Source of the DNA: Whitmania pigra
Taxonomy: Eukaryota > Annelida > Clitellata > Hirudinida > Haemopidae
Direction: 5' to 3'
DNA: 64,000 nt
Assembly: GCA_021613335.1 (NCBI GenBank)
Contig: JAJTWR010000398.1
Coordinates: 1,888,501 to 1,952,500 of the forward strand
The position numbers and the translations under genes were made by a program. Below the pieces are notes generated by a model. The model was not told where the DNA came from, ran no database searches, and saw only the letters and a list, made by a program, of their open reading frames with translations. Positions 1-13,848 of this stretch are shown one piece after another; the first letter of the stretch is position 1; each line of letters begins with the position of its first letter.

Positions 1-140
1 ATTATTTTATTTAGAACAGAATAGATTTAAATATTATCAATACGTCATTTAAGAAATAGTAACGTTTTCAAAAAAACACACATTATGCATATATTATCGG
101 CAAAATTATTGATAATAATATCCTTTGAAATTATGTATTA

Positions 141-244
141 TTAACTATTCATCACTAACCAATCATTCCTAGCTATGCGTTACTAACCATTTATCCCTAA
201 CTATTTATTATTAACTATTTATCAATAACCATTTACCACTAACC
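141..244. repeat. 14-bp minisatellite abutting a splice donor
   Basis: Seven diverged 14-bp units start at 141, 155, 169, 183, 197, 211 and 225 (type CTAACCATTTATCC). An eighth begins at 239 and runs into the receptor exon. Read on the minus strand, the CTAACC that opens the eighth unit is the GGTTAG of the exon's donor. Confidence 0.7.
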
Positions 245-604
245 TTTGAAATAGTCGTAATGGGTGAACGTCATGGTTGTAGCAAAGAGGAGGTAGAGAG
301 CGTCAAAGACAGCCAGAGCGGACAAGTAGCAATTCGTCGACGATTTCATCCATCTCTTCGAAAGTACGACAATGTTGATGGCATTTCCTGTCACTCCGAA
401 CAAAACCACGATAGGAATGATGACTTTTTGGACCACGAAGCGAGTATTTTTCAAGACTTCTTCGACTTCGGACGTGCCCGACATGAACGCTGAAGTCGAG
501 TGGATCTTCATTTCGGTGACGTCCATCTTAAGAAACATATCCTGGTGTTTATACTGACTGGAATTGAACTTATGAGGAACCACGAACAAATCGTTTGAAT
601 CCAT
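244..604 (-). CDS. Class A (rhodopsin-like) neuropeptide-type GPCR, first coding exon (partial gene)
   Basis: Seen: an open exon from ATG at 604-602 to a GT donor at 243-242, 120 codons plus one base. The ATG has A at -3 and G at +4. An open frame continues upstream to about 733, but it is Arg/Lys-rich, comes from a CT-rich tract and has no ATG, so it is read as 5' UTR. The first ~75 residues are extracellular with an N-S-S glycosylation site and no signal peptide. TM1 (VIIPIVVLFGVTGNAINIVV) carries the GN pair (N1.50). A short basic loop (SKRWMKSSTNC) follows, then TM2 with LAVFD (D2.50). Known: this arrangement is typical of class A peptide receptors, FMRFamide-receptor-like ones included. 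Inferred: a plasma-membrane peptide receptor; the ligand cannot be named from TM1-TM2. Exons for TM3-TM7 would lie left of position 1. Confidence 0.72.
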
Positions 605-1871
605 TTTTATTATTCTCTTCCTCTCTCTCTTTCTGTTTCTCTTTCTCCGCTCTTCCCGGGAATCTTTCCAGTCTGCGAGTCTCCGTCGAAATGTTTCCTC
701 CGAGTTGATGAAAACGCAACAAGAGCTCTTCAAATGTGTTCCTCCACGGGGTTGTATGGCGTGCGTGATGAATTCCGAATCGATATGAGGGGCTGATTTT
801 TAATTTTTATTTTTATTTTTTCGATTTCCATTTGTTGCCGTTTTGTTTTGGTTTTTTTGGTCTTTTGTTGTCTGGATGAGAAAAAAAGAGATGAATTCAA
901 AATGAAAGTCCGAGGTTGAGAAATTGAGAATTTTTCATTATTATTTTTTGCAAATATGAAATTATTATTAGATAATCTATTTTAATAATTAAAAATAAAT
1001 TTACGAATTGAAACGAAACAAGACAGGAACGATAATAAAAACCGAAATGCATGTTTCTTCATTGGTTTGAGAAAATTTTGTTAATTGATCACTTTTTTAA
1101 TGCAAACTCAAGATATCCATCTTCTTAAAAACGAAATTATTCCGAGCATCGAAGTGTTCTTAATGAGACGACAATGCTTTTGGACGCTGTGAATATAATT
1201 ATGAGCGCTCTTAAATTATGAAGTATAATTATTCGTAATTATGAATTATGTATAATTTATGTTAATTATTATGCAGCATGGAGTTGAAAACGAAAAATCA
1301 TTGTGAGACACTGTGCTCCCCAAATGTTATTTTTCTGCTCATTCTTAATCACTTCAAAACTGTGTGACAGGTTTTCAACAATTATTAACTTAATTCTTTA
1401 TCATCTATTAGAGTCTCCATTTTGCTTACAACTATTGACATTGGTCTGAATATTTATTATTATATGTTCACTAATTCTGTTTCTTAATTTATTTATTTCA
1501 TTTTAATATCATGTCAAGATATATTATAAAAAACCTATTCATCTCAAAATCGAATTAATTAATGAATGTTTCTTAATTATTGAAATTGTAATATAATTTG
1601 CAAGAGTAATATTAATTGTTATTCTTATTCTCGTCAGTTGTTTGCGGTCATTCATCTCCTTAATTACGGCTTTCTCGAGTCTCTCATTTCCTGGGAAGTA
1701 AAAGACATAATTCTGATCGATTTCAGTGCCTTTTGTCAACGTTCCAAAACATTTGCATTACAGTTTTTTTTGTTTGTTTTGTAGTTAACTGATAATTAAA
1801 TCAAATAAAACTAAAATACATTTGAGATTTAATATTTCGATCTTTTCAATCTGCTGAATTGAAAGGAAGCA

Positions 1872-2178
<307 letters not shown>

Positions 2179-2504
2179 CATATATTTTTTTTAATCAATT
2201 CAACAAACCTAATCAGAGCAATTCGCTTTTCATGTTCGATTTTATATTTTACAGTCTGTGAAATTCTTCAGAACTTCGTGAATTAATTTTCCGAGTAAGA
2301 AAAAATGTCGACAAAAATTGCATTTTAAATTAAATTTACGAAATTCTTGCCATAACGTGTCAACGTTGAGGGAATCTTGGGATTTGTTGCACAACAACTT
2401 CAAATTATTTCCAACAGTTTCAAGGACATAATATTCATCCTAACGAGGCTGTTGCTTGTAATATCTGTCTTTTCCACAGGAGCATTGCATGTTGATAAGG
2501 CGAC

Positions 2505-2912
<408 letters not shown>

Positions 2913-5884
2913 TTTCTCATAATTGCACAAGAAGTGCGAGTTATCAATGTTAATACGAGGCAACTTTTCTTGCTTCTCTGAGAAATACCATGAATTCGTT
3001 GTCCACTTTTCAATTGAAAGCAAAAGTATTAATTTTTTTTTTTAAATTTGTGAAAGGAAAAATATTAATTTACTTAATGAAATTTGTGAAAAACATTTTC
3101 AATTTTGCCGCTTTTTGTGTCAAATGTTTTTTCATAATAGTTTAATTGTTTAACTAATGATTTTTATAACTTTATTCAAGTTTGTTATGAACTTAGGAAG
3201 CTGCCTTTAAAGATTTATAATTCTTTTATTTATTAAGTGAATTGAAGGAATTGTTGAACAAATGCATTACATTGTTGTATTAAATAATGCACATCACATT
3301 ACATTATCATGTAATCATTACATCACCTAAGTTTTATTTTAACACTGTCCACATTTTTTTAAAACTTTTTTTTTACCAAAATCAATAAAACCACTTCATT
3401 TTAATTTTCGGCTCAAAGTTTAAAAATCCATGATTTATTCAAAAAGTTTTTTTCACGGAAAACCCCATCGTTCACAGGAATTATTCAAATGAAGGAAGTC
3501 GATGCATAAATTGGCACTGATTTTCAATAAGCTAGTTTAGGAATGTAGTCGTAAACCTTTGTGGATTGAAATAAATATTTAATAATAAAAACTGATATAA
3601 TACGTATAATACATAAACAAATGACAAAATGACCAACATTTAATTGAATTTAAAAATATAAAATGGCAATGACATTATTTCAGAAAATGGAACAGATCTA
3701 AAAATCGTCAATTAAACTAAAAATGATTAAATAGCAAGTAACAATAATTGATATAAAATCGAAATTCCACATTATTTTCTTAAATTACATAAAATTACAG
3801 TTCTACACTGACAAGTTTTCTGAACTTTCAATTCCCGAGGATCAGATGGTAATGTCATAGATGAAAGGAGAAAGTATGCTTCTTCAAAGTTTTAAATTTT
3901 TTAATTTTACATTTTAAAAAGTAATACTTTTTTCATCTTTTTTTTTCAAAACCAACGAATAGTGTCATTGACTTTAAAGAGAAAATATATCAACAACAAC
4001 AACAACAAATAAAAATACATAACATCAATAACTAATTTTTATTAACTAAAAACAACAATTATTAGTAAATATTTTATTGGTCAATTTATATGTTTATTGT
4101 CCAAATTTATTTAATTTGTTTAAGTGATGCCTCAAATTCTGAGACGACAACCGGGAAACGGAACCTAATCGTCTGCCTCCGGAGACCTCAACGATGCAAG
4201 CCTGGAGCAAAATTCCCGCGCACTCATGTTGAACGAGCAGGTGCGTTGTTGATATCCATCAAGACATTACATGGACATGGAATCTTTCCATGTAATTATA
4301 GTTCATTTATATTTATATATTATAATTATTATTCATTTATGTGGCGCCTTTAGCTTAGCGTCAGAATGTCATGAAGAATGTTGTTCCATTGAAAAAATTG
4401 CATCGACGTTCTTATTGATAAAATACGAATTTCTTAAATTTATGTAATATGATATTGATATAATACAAATTTCTTAAATTTATATAAATATCAAAGTTTA
4501 TCAATTTTCATACATTTCATTTTATTTCATACTTTCAATTAATTTCATTTAAAATGTTGTTCAATATTTTTTGTTATTATATTTCGCTTTACTTACTTTA
4601 AAATAATTTACAAATTTGTTGATCTTACTGCAATGATTAAACATTAATTTAGAAATGTGATTCATTTCAATTCAACTTTTAACACGTAACAATTTCACGT
4701 GAAATGGAAGTGCAATCGATGCTTTGAAATATGATTTTTTAAAATGTCCACGATTACCATTGAAAATTCAAATTCATTGTTCTGACAGTAATTCAAAGCT
4801 TTAATAATAAATGCATGTCTTTAAAATATTCACCACGCAATTCCTGATTTTCAGCGAATTAAATTCATTCTGTTGAAACAAAATCGAGAACCAAATACGC
4901 ACTGAACGTGGGAATTGGGAGGTGCTTGTGCTTCTTAAAATATTTATCAACGATTTGAAAACTGCTCCAAAAAGAACTGTTCGAGTTTCTTTAAGACTTC
5001 CTTACTCCAGGATTCATGATCCAGTAAAAGTAACATTTACCTCAGTGCTTATTTTATTTATTCATTCATTCATTCATCTTGAAAATTCATATTTAACTTG
5101 CGACAGGTTAAACAGCTGTTGTTAAATCTGTAACTTGTTTTCTAAATTGATTTGGGAAAGTTTTTGACGTACAAAATATTATAATTATTCTCAAAACGTC
5201 GCAAAGAATCGAATTGATTTGTGAATTTATATATTTGAGATTATTTTTTTTTTTTGAAAATTAAATATTTTTACCCAAAAAGAAAATCAGTTTCGGAATT
5301 GGTCTTAAAAAACATTTTAAATTAAAAAAAAATCATCTTATTTCGCACAGGAAACTAAATTGATCGTGATTATATCGCAAACGTAGCTTGTTACTGCAAC
5401 TGATTTTAACATATTTTGAAGTTCAACTAGTTCAGTGATAAACTTAATAATTAGCAATAACAAACAATAATAAAATTAACAAACATCTAAATACTAACTA
5501 ATAATGTACTTATTCCTTTGTTTGCATAGTTAAATAAATAAAATTGCATAAATAAACTTAATGTTTGCTTTTTTCAAATTTGTCAGGAGAACTTTATTTC
5601 AACTTTTTTTGAAAGCAGATCTGATGATCAGTTATAGTTACTATGATATTATTGTATTAATATTATTATTAATTATTATTACTATTATTATTATTTTTAT
5701 TTTTATTAATTATTATAGTAGTTATACGTTACTGGAGTGAATGAATTGATGACGATGTGTTGAAATATTGAAAAGTCACGCTTTTTTCGCAGACGAGTTT
5801 GTCAAAGCGAATGAAAATGCAAAAATTTTCTTAATTATCCTCATTTGTTACCTTACTAATTTATATCGGTCGATGACATTTATA

Positions 5885-6350
5885 TTGCTGTGTGAGTCGA
5901 GCGAAGCGAGCGAACACCAAGCGCGCAAAGCGCGCGTCTGGACGCCCCCAACGCAAGCGTCATCTTTTGGATTTTATCCCTCGAGACCATTGTTCATTGA
6001 CCACACCTGACGTACGTCTTACAGAAGGGGATTTCACCCTTCCAGGACCAGTGGTCTAGTTCAAATCATTTGCAAGTTCCGGTACACACCCAGACTATGT
6101 CTTACAGGGGGGAGTTTCACCCTCCCTGGGAAGTTTGTGACCAGTTCCAGCGTCTCATGTCATGGGACCTCATCCGGGGCGGTTAGTGTATCTGGCCATT
6201 ACAACCAGACGATACGTAACCCAATTACAACCGATGTTACGATATAAATCGTACAGTTCAAATGTAGTATCGTACACGCGCTCCCATCTTTCGACGAGAA
6301 AGGTCCCACCTGCCCAAAAAACCTCCGTAAAATGAGCGCTTAGTGGTTAC
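5885..6350. other. GC-rich island, possible mobile-element fragment
   Basis: A block of about 465 bp that is clearly richer in G+C and CpG than its surroundings. It opens with interlaced GAGCGAAGCGAGCGAAC and GCGCGCAAAGCGCGCG motifs. Two related segments begin with GTCTTACAG at about 6016 and 6098, each followed by a TTTCACCCT motif. It ends just before a (TTA)n array. No open frame longer than about 40 codons looks like a known family. The composition and internal duplication suggest a non-autonomous mobile element or imported DNA, but no ends were identified. Confidence 0.35.
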
Positions 6351-6377
6351 AGGGTATGGCAAAATACCCCAACCTCA

Positions 6378-6523
<146 letters not shown>

Positions 6524-7832
6524 CTACTTGTTGATATTTTAAAAAGTACTCACTGTTATTGCAAATACTTTAAAAGTGTTCATTTTGAAATGGATGGTAC
6601 GAATGAATTCAAAAGGAAAAATACAAACCTCCAGATGAGAAATATTATTATAATTTATTACAATTTATTATAATTTTTTATATAATAACAATTTATCACA
6701 TTTATTACATTTTACATATCATCATGGTAATAAACTTGATGAAGGTTTTGATAATTAACTGGGTCTCGTATTATTAGCATTATTTTTATAATGATTACTA
6801 TTATTATTATTATTACTGTGTTATATTTATTGTAGTAATTATTGCGATAAATTATTGCAAAGGCCAGATAGTAATTTAAAAGTTTTCAACATCAAATGCA
6901 GATTAAGCATCACGCAATGCTAAAAGTTCAAACACATTTCTCTCTTCCGATAATTTAATCTACATCATTTCTGTTTATTAAATTATTTGATCAATCATTT
7001 CTGTTTATTAAATTATTTGTTCAATTTAATTTAAATCATTGCCATTTAATAAATTACTTGTTCAATTCGTAATTAACTACAAATATTATTATTCATCGCT
7101 ATAAATTATTAAAGTTACAAAGAATTAAGTTTTTTTTTTAACAAAAAAAAAATAATAATAATAAAGAATTTGTAAGGTTGAGTTTATTTGAATGGCCAAA
7201 TCTCAATACATAAAGACCTAGAAATTATGCAAATGACCTAACAATAGCCTAGGGCCTCCATTCAATGCATCCAGAAAAGCTCGCATTTGCAATTCAAACC
7301 GCGCTCGTAATAAATGTTACCCTCATGTCGCATCAGATTCTACAATGCCGAAGAGAATCATGTTGAAAAACAACAGAAAAATAAAATAAAACGAGTTTTC
7401 ATCATTGGAAGTGATGATTGTGTTTGAGATACAGGTGTTGCAGGTGTGCAGTATCACGCCTTTGTCAGTAAACCTGATGTTATTGTTGGTAAATATGACG
7501 GGATTGTTTTATCGTGCACTAAATAGAAATTATTTTTTATTATCGATATTGAATTGTTGAATTATTATTATCCTATGGAAATTATTTTCTATTCTTGCTA
7601 GAATTTTTATTATTGGTAGAACTTTCTTAATATTAATAATATTAATTTGTTTGTCTTAGTGCTAGAATTATTATTATCAATAGATTATTATATTTTTATT
7701 TAAAATCTAATTAGATTATAATTTAATTAGTATTTAATCATTGTATCGAAATTATCACAATCTTTGTATTTATTATTTTTGAATAAATGTTAGAATAATG
7801 TTCACATAACAAACTTTAAATATAGCATCCTT

Positions 7833-7985
7833 GTAAATGTAATGTTCCAGTAAATGCAATGACCCCGTAAATGTAATGTCCTTGCAAATGTAATTTCCTT
7901 GTAAATGTAATGACCCCGTAAATGTAATGTCCTTGTAAATGCAATGACTTTGTAAATGTAAATGACGCTGCAAATTTAATATCCT
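7833..7985. repeat. 17-bp minisatellite
   Basis: Nine units of 17 bp (one of 18) of type GTAAATGTAATGTCCTT, alternating with CCCC-ended variants. The repeated minus-strand peptides across it follow from the 17-bp period and are not a gene. Confidence 0.9.
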
Positions 7986-10616
7986 TGTTGATGTCTTTGG
8001 AATCCTTGGCAGTCTGCATCCATTTAACGAAAACAGGCGTCAATCAATTGGAGCAGATTTTCCAGCCTTCCTGACCATTTAATTTCAACGGTTCTTGGAA
8101 AATTTAAACGATAAAATTCTAGCGAGGGTTGAATGCAATTGCCCCGAGAAGCACACTTAAATCACTTCCTTCAAATCCATGTGGATTCACCGTTGACACT
8201 ACCTGGATTTTCGACCAATCGGCAGATGCCCATCAGTCCCGCTCTTTTTACGAATCTCTCGTCTTTGAATTGCCAATAATAAAATAACATTTGTTAAATA
8301 TAACATAAATTACAATGTTTAATAATTTGTTAAATGGTCAATAATAAAATAATATTTGATAAATATTGTTTATTTACTTTGGTTCAAGATAATTTAAAAC
8401 TATTTAAAATTGTTTATTTATTTTAGTTGAAGATAATTTAAAACTACTTAAAAACCCTTTTTGTTCGAAACAAAATAACAACAACATGAACGGGAATTTT
8501 TATGGAAATCTTACTTTTCATCGGAAGTTCGTGCCTTGAAATCAGGACTAAAAATATTTATTTTTGCGAGCAAAATAACACCAAAAAACAGTAAAATAAA
8601 TTACTTTTAATCTTATATTTTGTGTTGTTGTTGTTGTTGTTTCTTCACGTTTGTAACAAAATATAATTTTAATTTATTTTTGCCGACTTCAAGGAAATGT
8701 TTGCGATTACAATTTAACCGATTTATCATAATTTCATGACATTTTCTGGTTATTTTGCGCCGAGTGTTGAAATGCGTTCAAATCTTCAATTTGTCATTCA
8801 ATTGAGACTTTCAACTGAATCCGAGTAGTTTTTTTAAACATCCTTTTTTTTTTAAATTTGTATTTTAAATTAAACAATAAGTTTATTAATTTGTATTTTA
8901 TTTTTCAGCAAAATAATGTCAAAATAAAACTTGAAATTAATTTAAACGGTTTTCAGTTTCAAGATTTTTTACGGTTTCAATTGAAAAGTTTTGTACTTCG
9001 CTGGTAGGACAATTTTAATGAATTTGGTTAAACATCATTTTTAAGTTACAAAAATTAAATATAGGAATTATTAATTTAAAAAAAAAACAATTTGGTTAAA
9101 GGAAGGTCTAGTAATTAAGGTTTATTAAAGAAAATAGTTATAAAAATAACAACTAATTCCTCAATACCGAACTCAAATAAAAGGATATAATAGTACATTC
9201 TTTGGCTGCAGCTAAAGTCAAATACAAGCATGTAATAACATATTACTTGATTAGTATGATGCGCTTAGTATCATTACATGTCCTAGAATGTAAACATCGA
9301 AATACTACAATCAATAACATACTGATTGATATTTGAATTGTGAATATTTTTTTTATAAAAAATAACAGACTTTATTCTGAAAAATTGAAAACATAAAAAG
9401 ACATCTATGCTTTTGTTTCATTTTTCGCACAAAAAAAAATGTAAGAATTTGCTTCGCATTATTTCGTCAAGGATGATTTGATCAGCAACTGAGATAATTA
9501 TCAACGATATAATTTAAATTTCAATTTCAATTTAGTTGAACAACAACAACAACATTATCCACTCATTGCTACTGCATCATCATAACGAAAGCGTTTGCAA
9601 GAAAAACAACAACAACAATTATTAAGATTGAAAAGCATATTTTTTACAAATAATTTACCATTTAATATCAAGCTTTAATTTGTTTATTTTAAATCACTAT
9701 TAGTTTAGTTATAATATATTTCAAATCTATTCGCTTGGAATCACAAGTTTGGAAGCTTATAAGCGAGAAAACATTTACAGGAATCAGAGCATAAATCCAG
9801 AATATTCAAAGTATCTTGGCAACAGATGTTAACCCGCTTTTGGTCTGAAGTGAATTCTGGAATATTTTTTCATTTGTTTTACAAAAGCGAATGGCTATTC
9901 GATTCCTAGATATTACAATCTTTTATAAATAATTTAACAAGAATAATATTTTAAAAAGCAAAATTCTAAACACATGAGAAAATTGCGGGCAGTGTGCTGA
10001 AATAAATAAAAATTTTTCAAATTTGCTAATTGAATAAAGTATAAATAATTATGTAAATAAGTATTATTATATGTTGGAGTGATTTTTTTTGTCCTATCGC
10101 ATCCTAATTACAGTGGAGCTTTGATGTAACCACTTGATATCGTCGAATTTAAATTTATTTTAAAAAATACTTTTTTATCAGATAAGGAAATTACAAAAAG
10201 TAAATTAGAATGTTTCAGGCCAAAAATTGTTCTGCATGACAGACCTGTGTAATGAGGGTGACATCAAATTGCTTGTTTAAGCCTTGCAAAATAGAATCGT
10301 CCAAATGCGTGGATTGTAGGTTTTAAACTTAAAATTATTATAAAAAAAAATTACATTTAAATTGAGTAGATGTTTAAATTCTCTAATTCCATTTTATCGA
10401 CCTAGTTAGTCAGGAAATGTAAACAATTTAAGAAAACCAAAAAATGACATTGGCTATTCAAAGAATCAGTTCATAAATAACGTAAAAGGGATGGTAGCAA
10501 TATTGGCCGTTAAGCGAAATTCTAAACACACGAGAAGATTTCGAACAGCATGCCGAAATAATATTAAATGGCCTTTCAAAAATTATGTTTCATTTATTGC
10601 AGAAATAAGGAAATGC

Positions 10617-11027
<411 letters not shown>

Positions 11028-11328
11028 ACCAAAGATTTCATAATTCCGATAATCGAAAATGGTTAGCTAGAATCGTAAACAAAACTAAATTACAATGTAA
11101 TTTTAATATTTAAAATTAAAAAAATTACAACATAAAGATTTTTTTTTTAAATAGCAACTTCAATATTTAACTTCATTTATTTTAAAATGAAATGTAATCG
11201 GTGGAACAACTTTAACATGTCTTGTACTTGGTGAACATAAATGGATCTACCTTACAATTCTTAATTTTATTTCAATTTAATGGCTATACAAAGTAAACAT
11301 TTGAGTAATAATAGTTAAATAATATTTA

Positions 11329-11597
11329 CGTTATTATGTATAGTTGTTTATTTATTAATCCATTAGTTATTAGTTATTGTTAATCTTGCGATGAACAACT
11401 TTATGTAACATTTATGTTATTTAACAAACTTTTTCGACTTTTGCAAGGAGCACGAATGGTTGTTCATCGCAAGATTGCACCATAAGGGAAATTCCAGGAG
11501 AGATCGTGAGGTGTAATGAGAAGAAAACTCGTGAATGAATGATTTTTTTAATTGATAACTAATGAATTAATAAATAAACAACTTTAAGCGTAATAAC
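11329..11597. repeat. Nested inverted repeat (foldback)
   Basis: Outer arms of about 48 bp (11329-11378 and 11550-11597) are near-perfect reverse complements sharing GTTGTTTATTTATTAAT. Inner arms at 11382-11399 and 11459-11476 are an exact 18-bp inverted repeat (AATCTTGCGATGAACAAC). The arms nest correctly around a 59-base loop, with about 73 unpaired bases on the 3' side. It could be a decayed foldback/MITE element or a structured transcript; no transposase frame is present. Confidence 0.6.
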
Positions 11598-11856
11598 AAA
11601 TAAAATATTGATTCATAAAAATAATAATTTTATTAACTTTCATCGCCTGAGAAATTGTAAACTTGTTGATCTTAAAAAGGACCTTGTTAAAATAAACCCA
11701 GATTTCAATCCGATCAAAAATACATGGTTTAAAATGTTGAACATCATGAGAACAATTTCATGAAGACATCGCCAACGATTTTTTTTTGATCGTGCTGGGA
11801 TTTGAAATGCCTTTCAAGAAGAAAGCAGAAAGAGGTTGTATAGATTTCTCAGATCG

Positions 11857-12050
11857 TTATCAACGTCGTTGTCATCGTCATCATCATCATCACCGCCATT
11901 ACGTGACTCCCACACGTCACCGTAATCACCACCATCATCATCATCATCATTAACGTCGTTGTCGTCATCATCATCATCATCCTCCTCCTCCTCACCATCA
12001 TTATCATAATCACCACAGGCATCACCATCATCATCATCATCATCATCATT
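11857..12050. repeat. Imperfect (CAT)n array
   Basis: CATCAT-type units with CGTCGT, CCTCCTCCT and ATTACGTG interruptions. The degeneracy suggests an older array than the pure ones. Confidence 0.85.
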
Positions 12051-12232
12051 ACGTGGGCTCTACTCAGTTGACCTTCGCACATCAAACGAAAGCGTGACAT
12101 CGAAAAGTCTGAGGAAGAAATTGTAAAAGTTGTAAAAAGTTGTTGAATGAGTCTTAAAACTTAATTGTGAATGTTTAATAGAGTTCGAAAAATTCGAGTT
12201 TAAAAGGAGAATTCCAGATATATAAGTTTTTT

Positions 12233-12312
12233 TTAATTTTATTTTCATTTTATTTATTTTTTATTTTATTTTATTTTACTTTAATTTATTTTTATTTTAT
12301 TTTATTTTTTGC
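12233..12312. repeat. (TTTTA)n array
   Basis: Pentanucleotide TTTTA/TTTAT-type repeat of about 80 bp with a few substitutions. Confidence 0.75.
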
Positions 12313-12551
12313 AAAACTTTCGAGATTTCGTCTTGTTATGACTGGAAAGGTTTTTAAAATCTGAAAACCACCAACGGAATCAAGAACAAAGACACGTTTC
12401 GAAGGTAAAATTAGCAAAGTATTAATATTTTATTTAATAAATTACTGAAATTTAACAACAACAACAACAACAAATAATTATTCAGTTTTGAATAACTGAG
12501 ATTGATGAGAAACGGAAGTAGAGGATTAAGCACAACAACACAAAACCGTGC

Positions 12552-12682
12552 ACAACTACATTGTACAACTACATTATATAACTTCATTATACAACTACAT
12601 TGTACCACTATATTGTACAAGTACATTATACAACTACATTGTACAACTACATTATACAACTACATTACACAACTACATTTTA
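12552..12682. repeat. 13-bp minisatellite
   Basis: Ten units of 13 bp of type ACAACTACATTGT, with last bases varying among GT, AT, AC and TT. Short peptides on both strands are period artefacts. Confidence 0.88.
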
Positions 12683-13769
12683 CAACAAGTATAAAACCAG
12701 CATTCAGCATTAAGTTTAAAAACAACAATCAAACAACAATTCGAAACACTGCACAACGACACGAAACAATCTTCATTCGTGGCATCATCTTCAGTCGCAA
12801 CAAGAAGAAATCTTTCTGAATTCCTTTTCAATCGAAGGATCTTCAGAAGGATGCGGTACAAAATGGATAGGATCAATTTACAATTTACAATTTACAAGCG
12901 CAGATTTTTCTTTTTTACTTTCAATTCCTTGCGAATGTCTCCTTCATGTCTGCTCTTAAGCATGTAGAAGATGAGAAGAAGTGAAAAAGATTGCTTCTAT
13001 GGTCTTTGGAACTTTATTCTCCAGTTGCACTTGCATGTCTCTCGACGAGGGAATAAGTAATGGCATAATATTTGATGGTTTTATTTTTTGATAATTTTGG
13101 CGAATTTATTTTTGTTGCGCTTAATTTCTAAAAACAAAAAAGAAAAAGATAGGATATACTCCATAATGGAACCATTTTATGCATGACTGGAATTACTGCA
13201 GCTAGGCGATTAATGGAAATATATTTTGTAAACAAATTTTAGTGCTTAATTATGCATACGATTAATATGGAGAAATGTTGCTTCATTTTGTGAACGTAAT
13301 TTATTTATTAATTAAAATGGACATTAAAATTATGAAGGATAAAAATTAAACTATTATATTAAAATTAATATAATTTCCCTATATCTGCAATTCAACACAA
13401 TAATGACGTTCAATGACGACGACGACGATGATGTTCGTGAAATGAATAACGTACCGTAACTGAAATTCAAAAATTATGATAAAATTTAATTTTACATGGC
13501 ATTATTTATTTCAATGTCGAAAAAACACCTTTGAATTTTTAATCAAATTTTGAAGCGAACAAATTTTGCTGTCGAATGCTATTTATAAAATTTGGATGAA
13601 CTGTTTAGAGATTTCAACAACATCTTCACTCAAGAAAATCAACACCGCGTGTCTCAATCTAAGCAAATCGATGTTCTGACGGCTGAAATTGATTTTAAAT
13701 TTATATATTTTTGGACGTGTCCATTCAATCAGATTACTTGTTTGTTTTTTTTTTTATAAGTTTTATCAA

Positions 13770-13848
13770 CAACATGCAACAACATCAACAACATCAACAA
13801 CATCAACAACAACAACAACATGCAACAACATCAACAACATGCAACACA
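13770..13848. repeat. CAACAT/CAA array
   Basis: Mixed CAACAT, CAA and TGCAACAACAT units over about 80 bp. Confidence 0.85.

Noticed and set aside
605..733. N-terminal extension of the receptor exon to 733
   Set aside because: No ATG; the peptide is a basic run from a CT-rich tract, and the ATG at 604 has a good context.
7773..8043. Repeated-peptide frames (HLQGHYI type)
   Set aside because: They follow the 17-bp minisatellite period; three shifted units make a repeating peptide by arithmetic.
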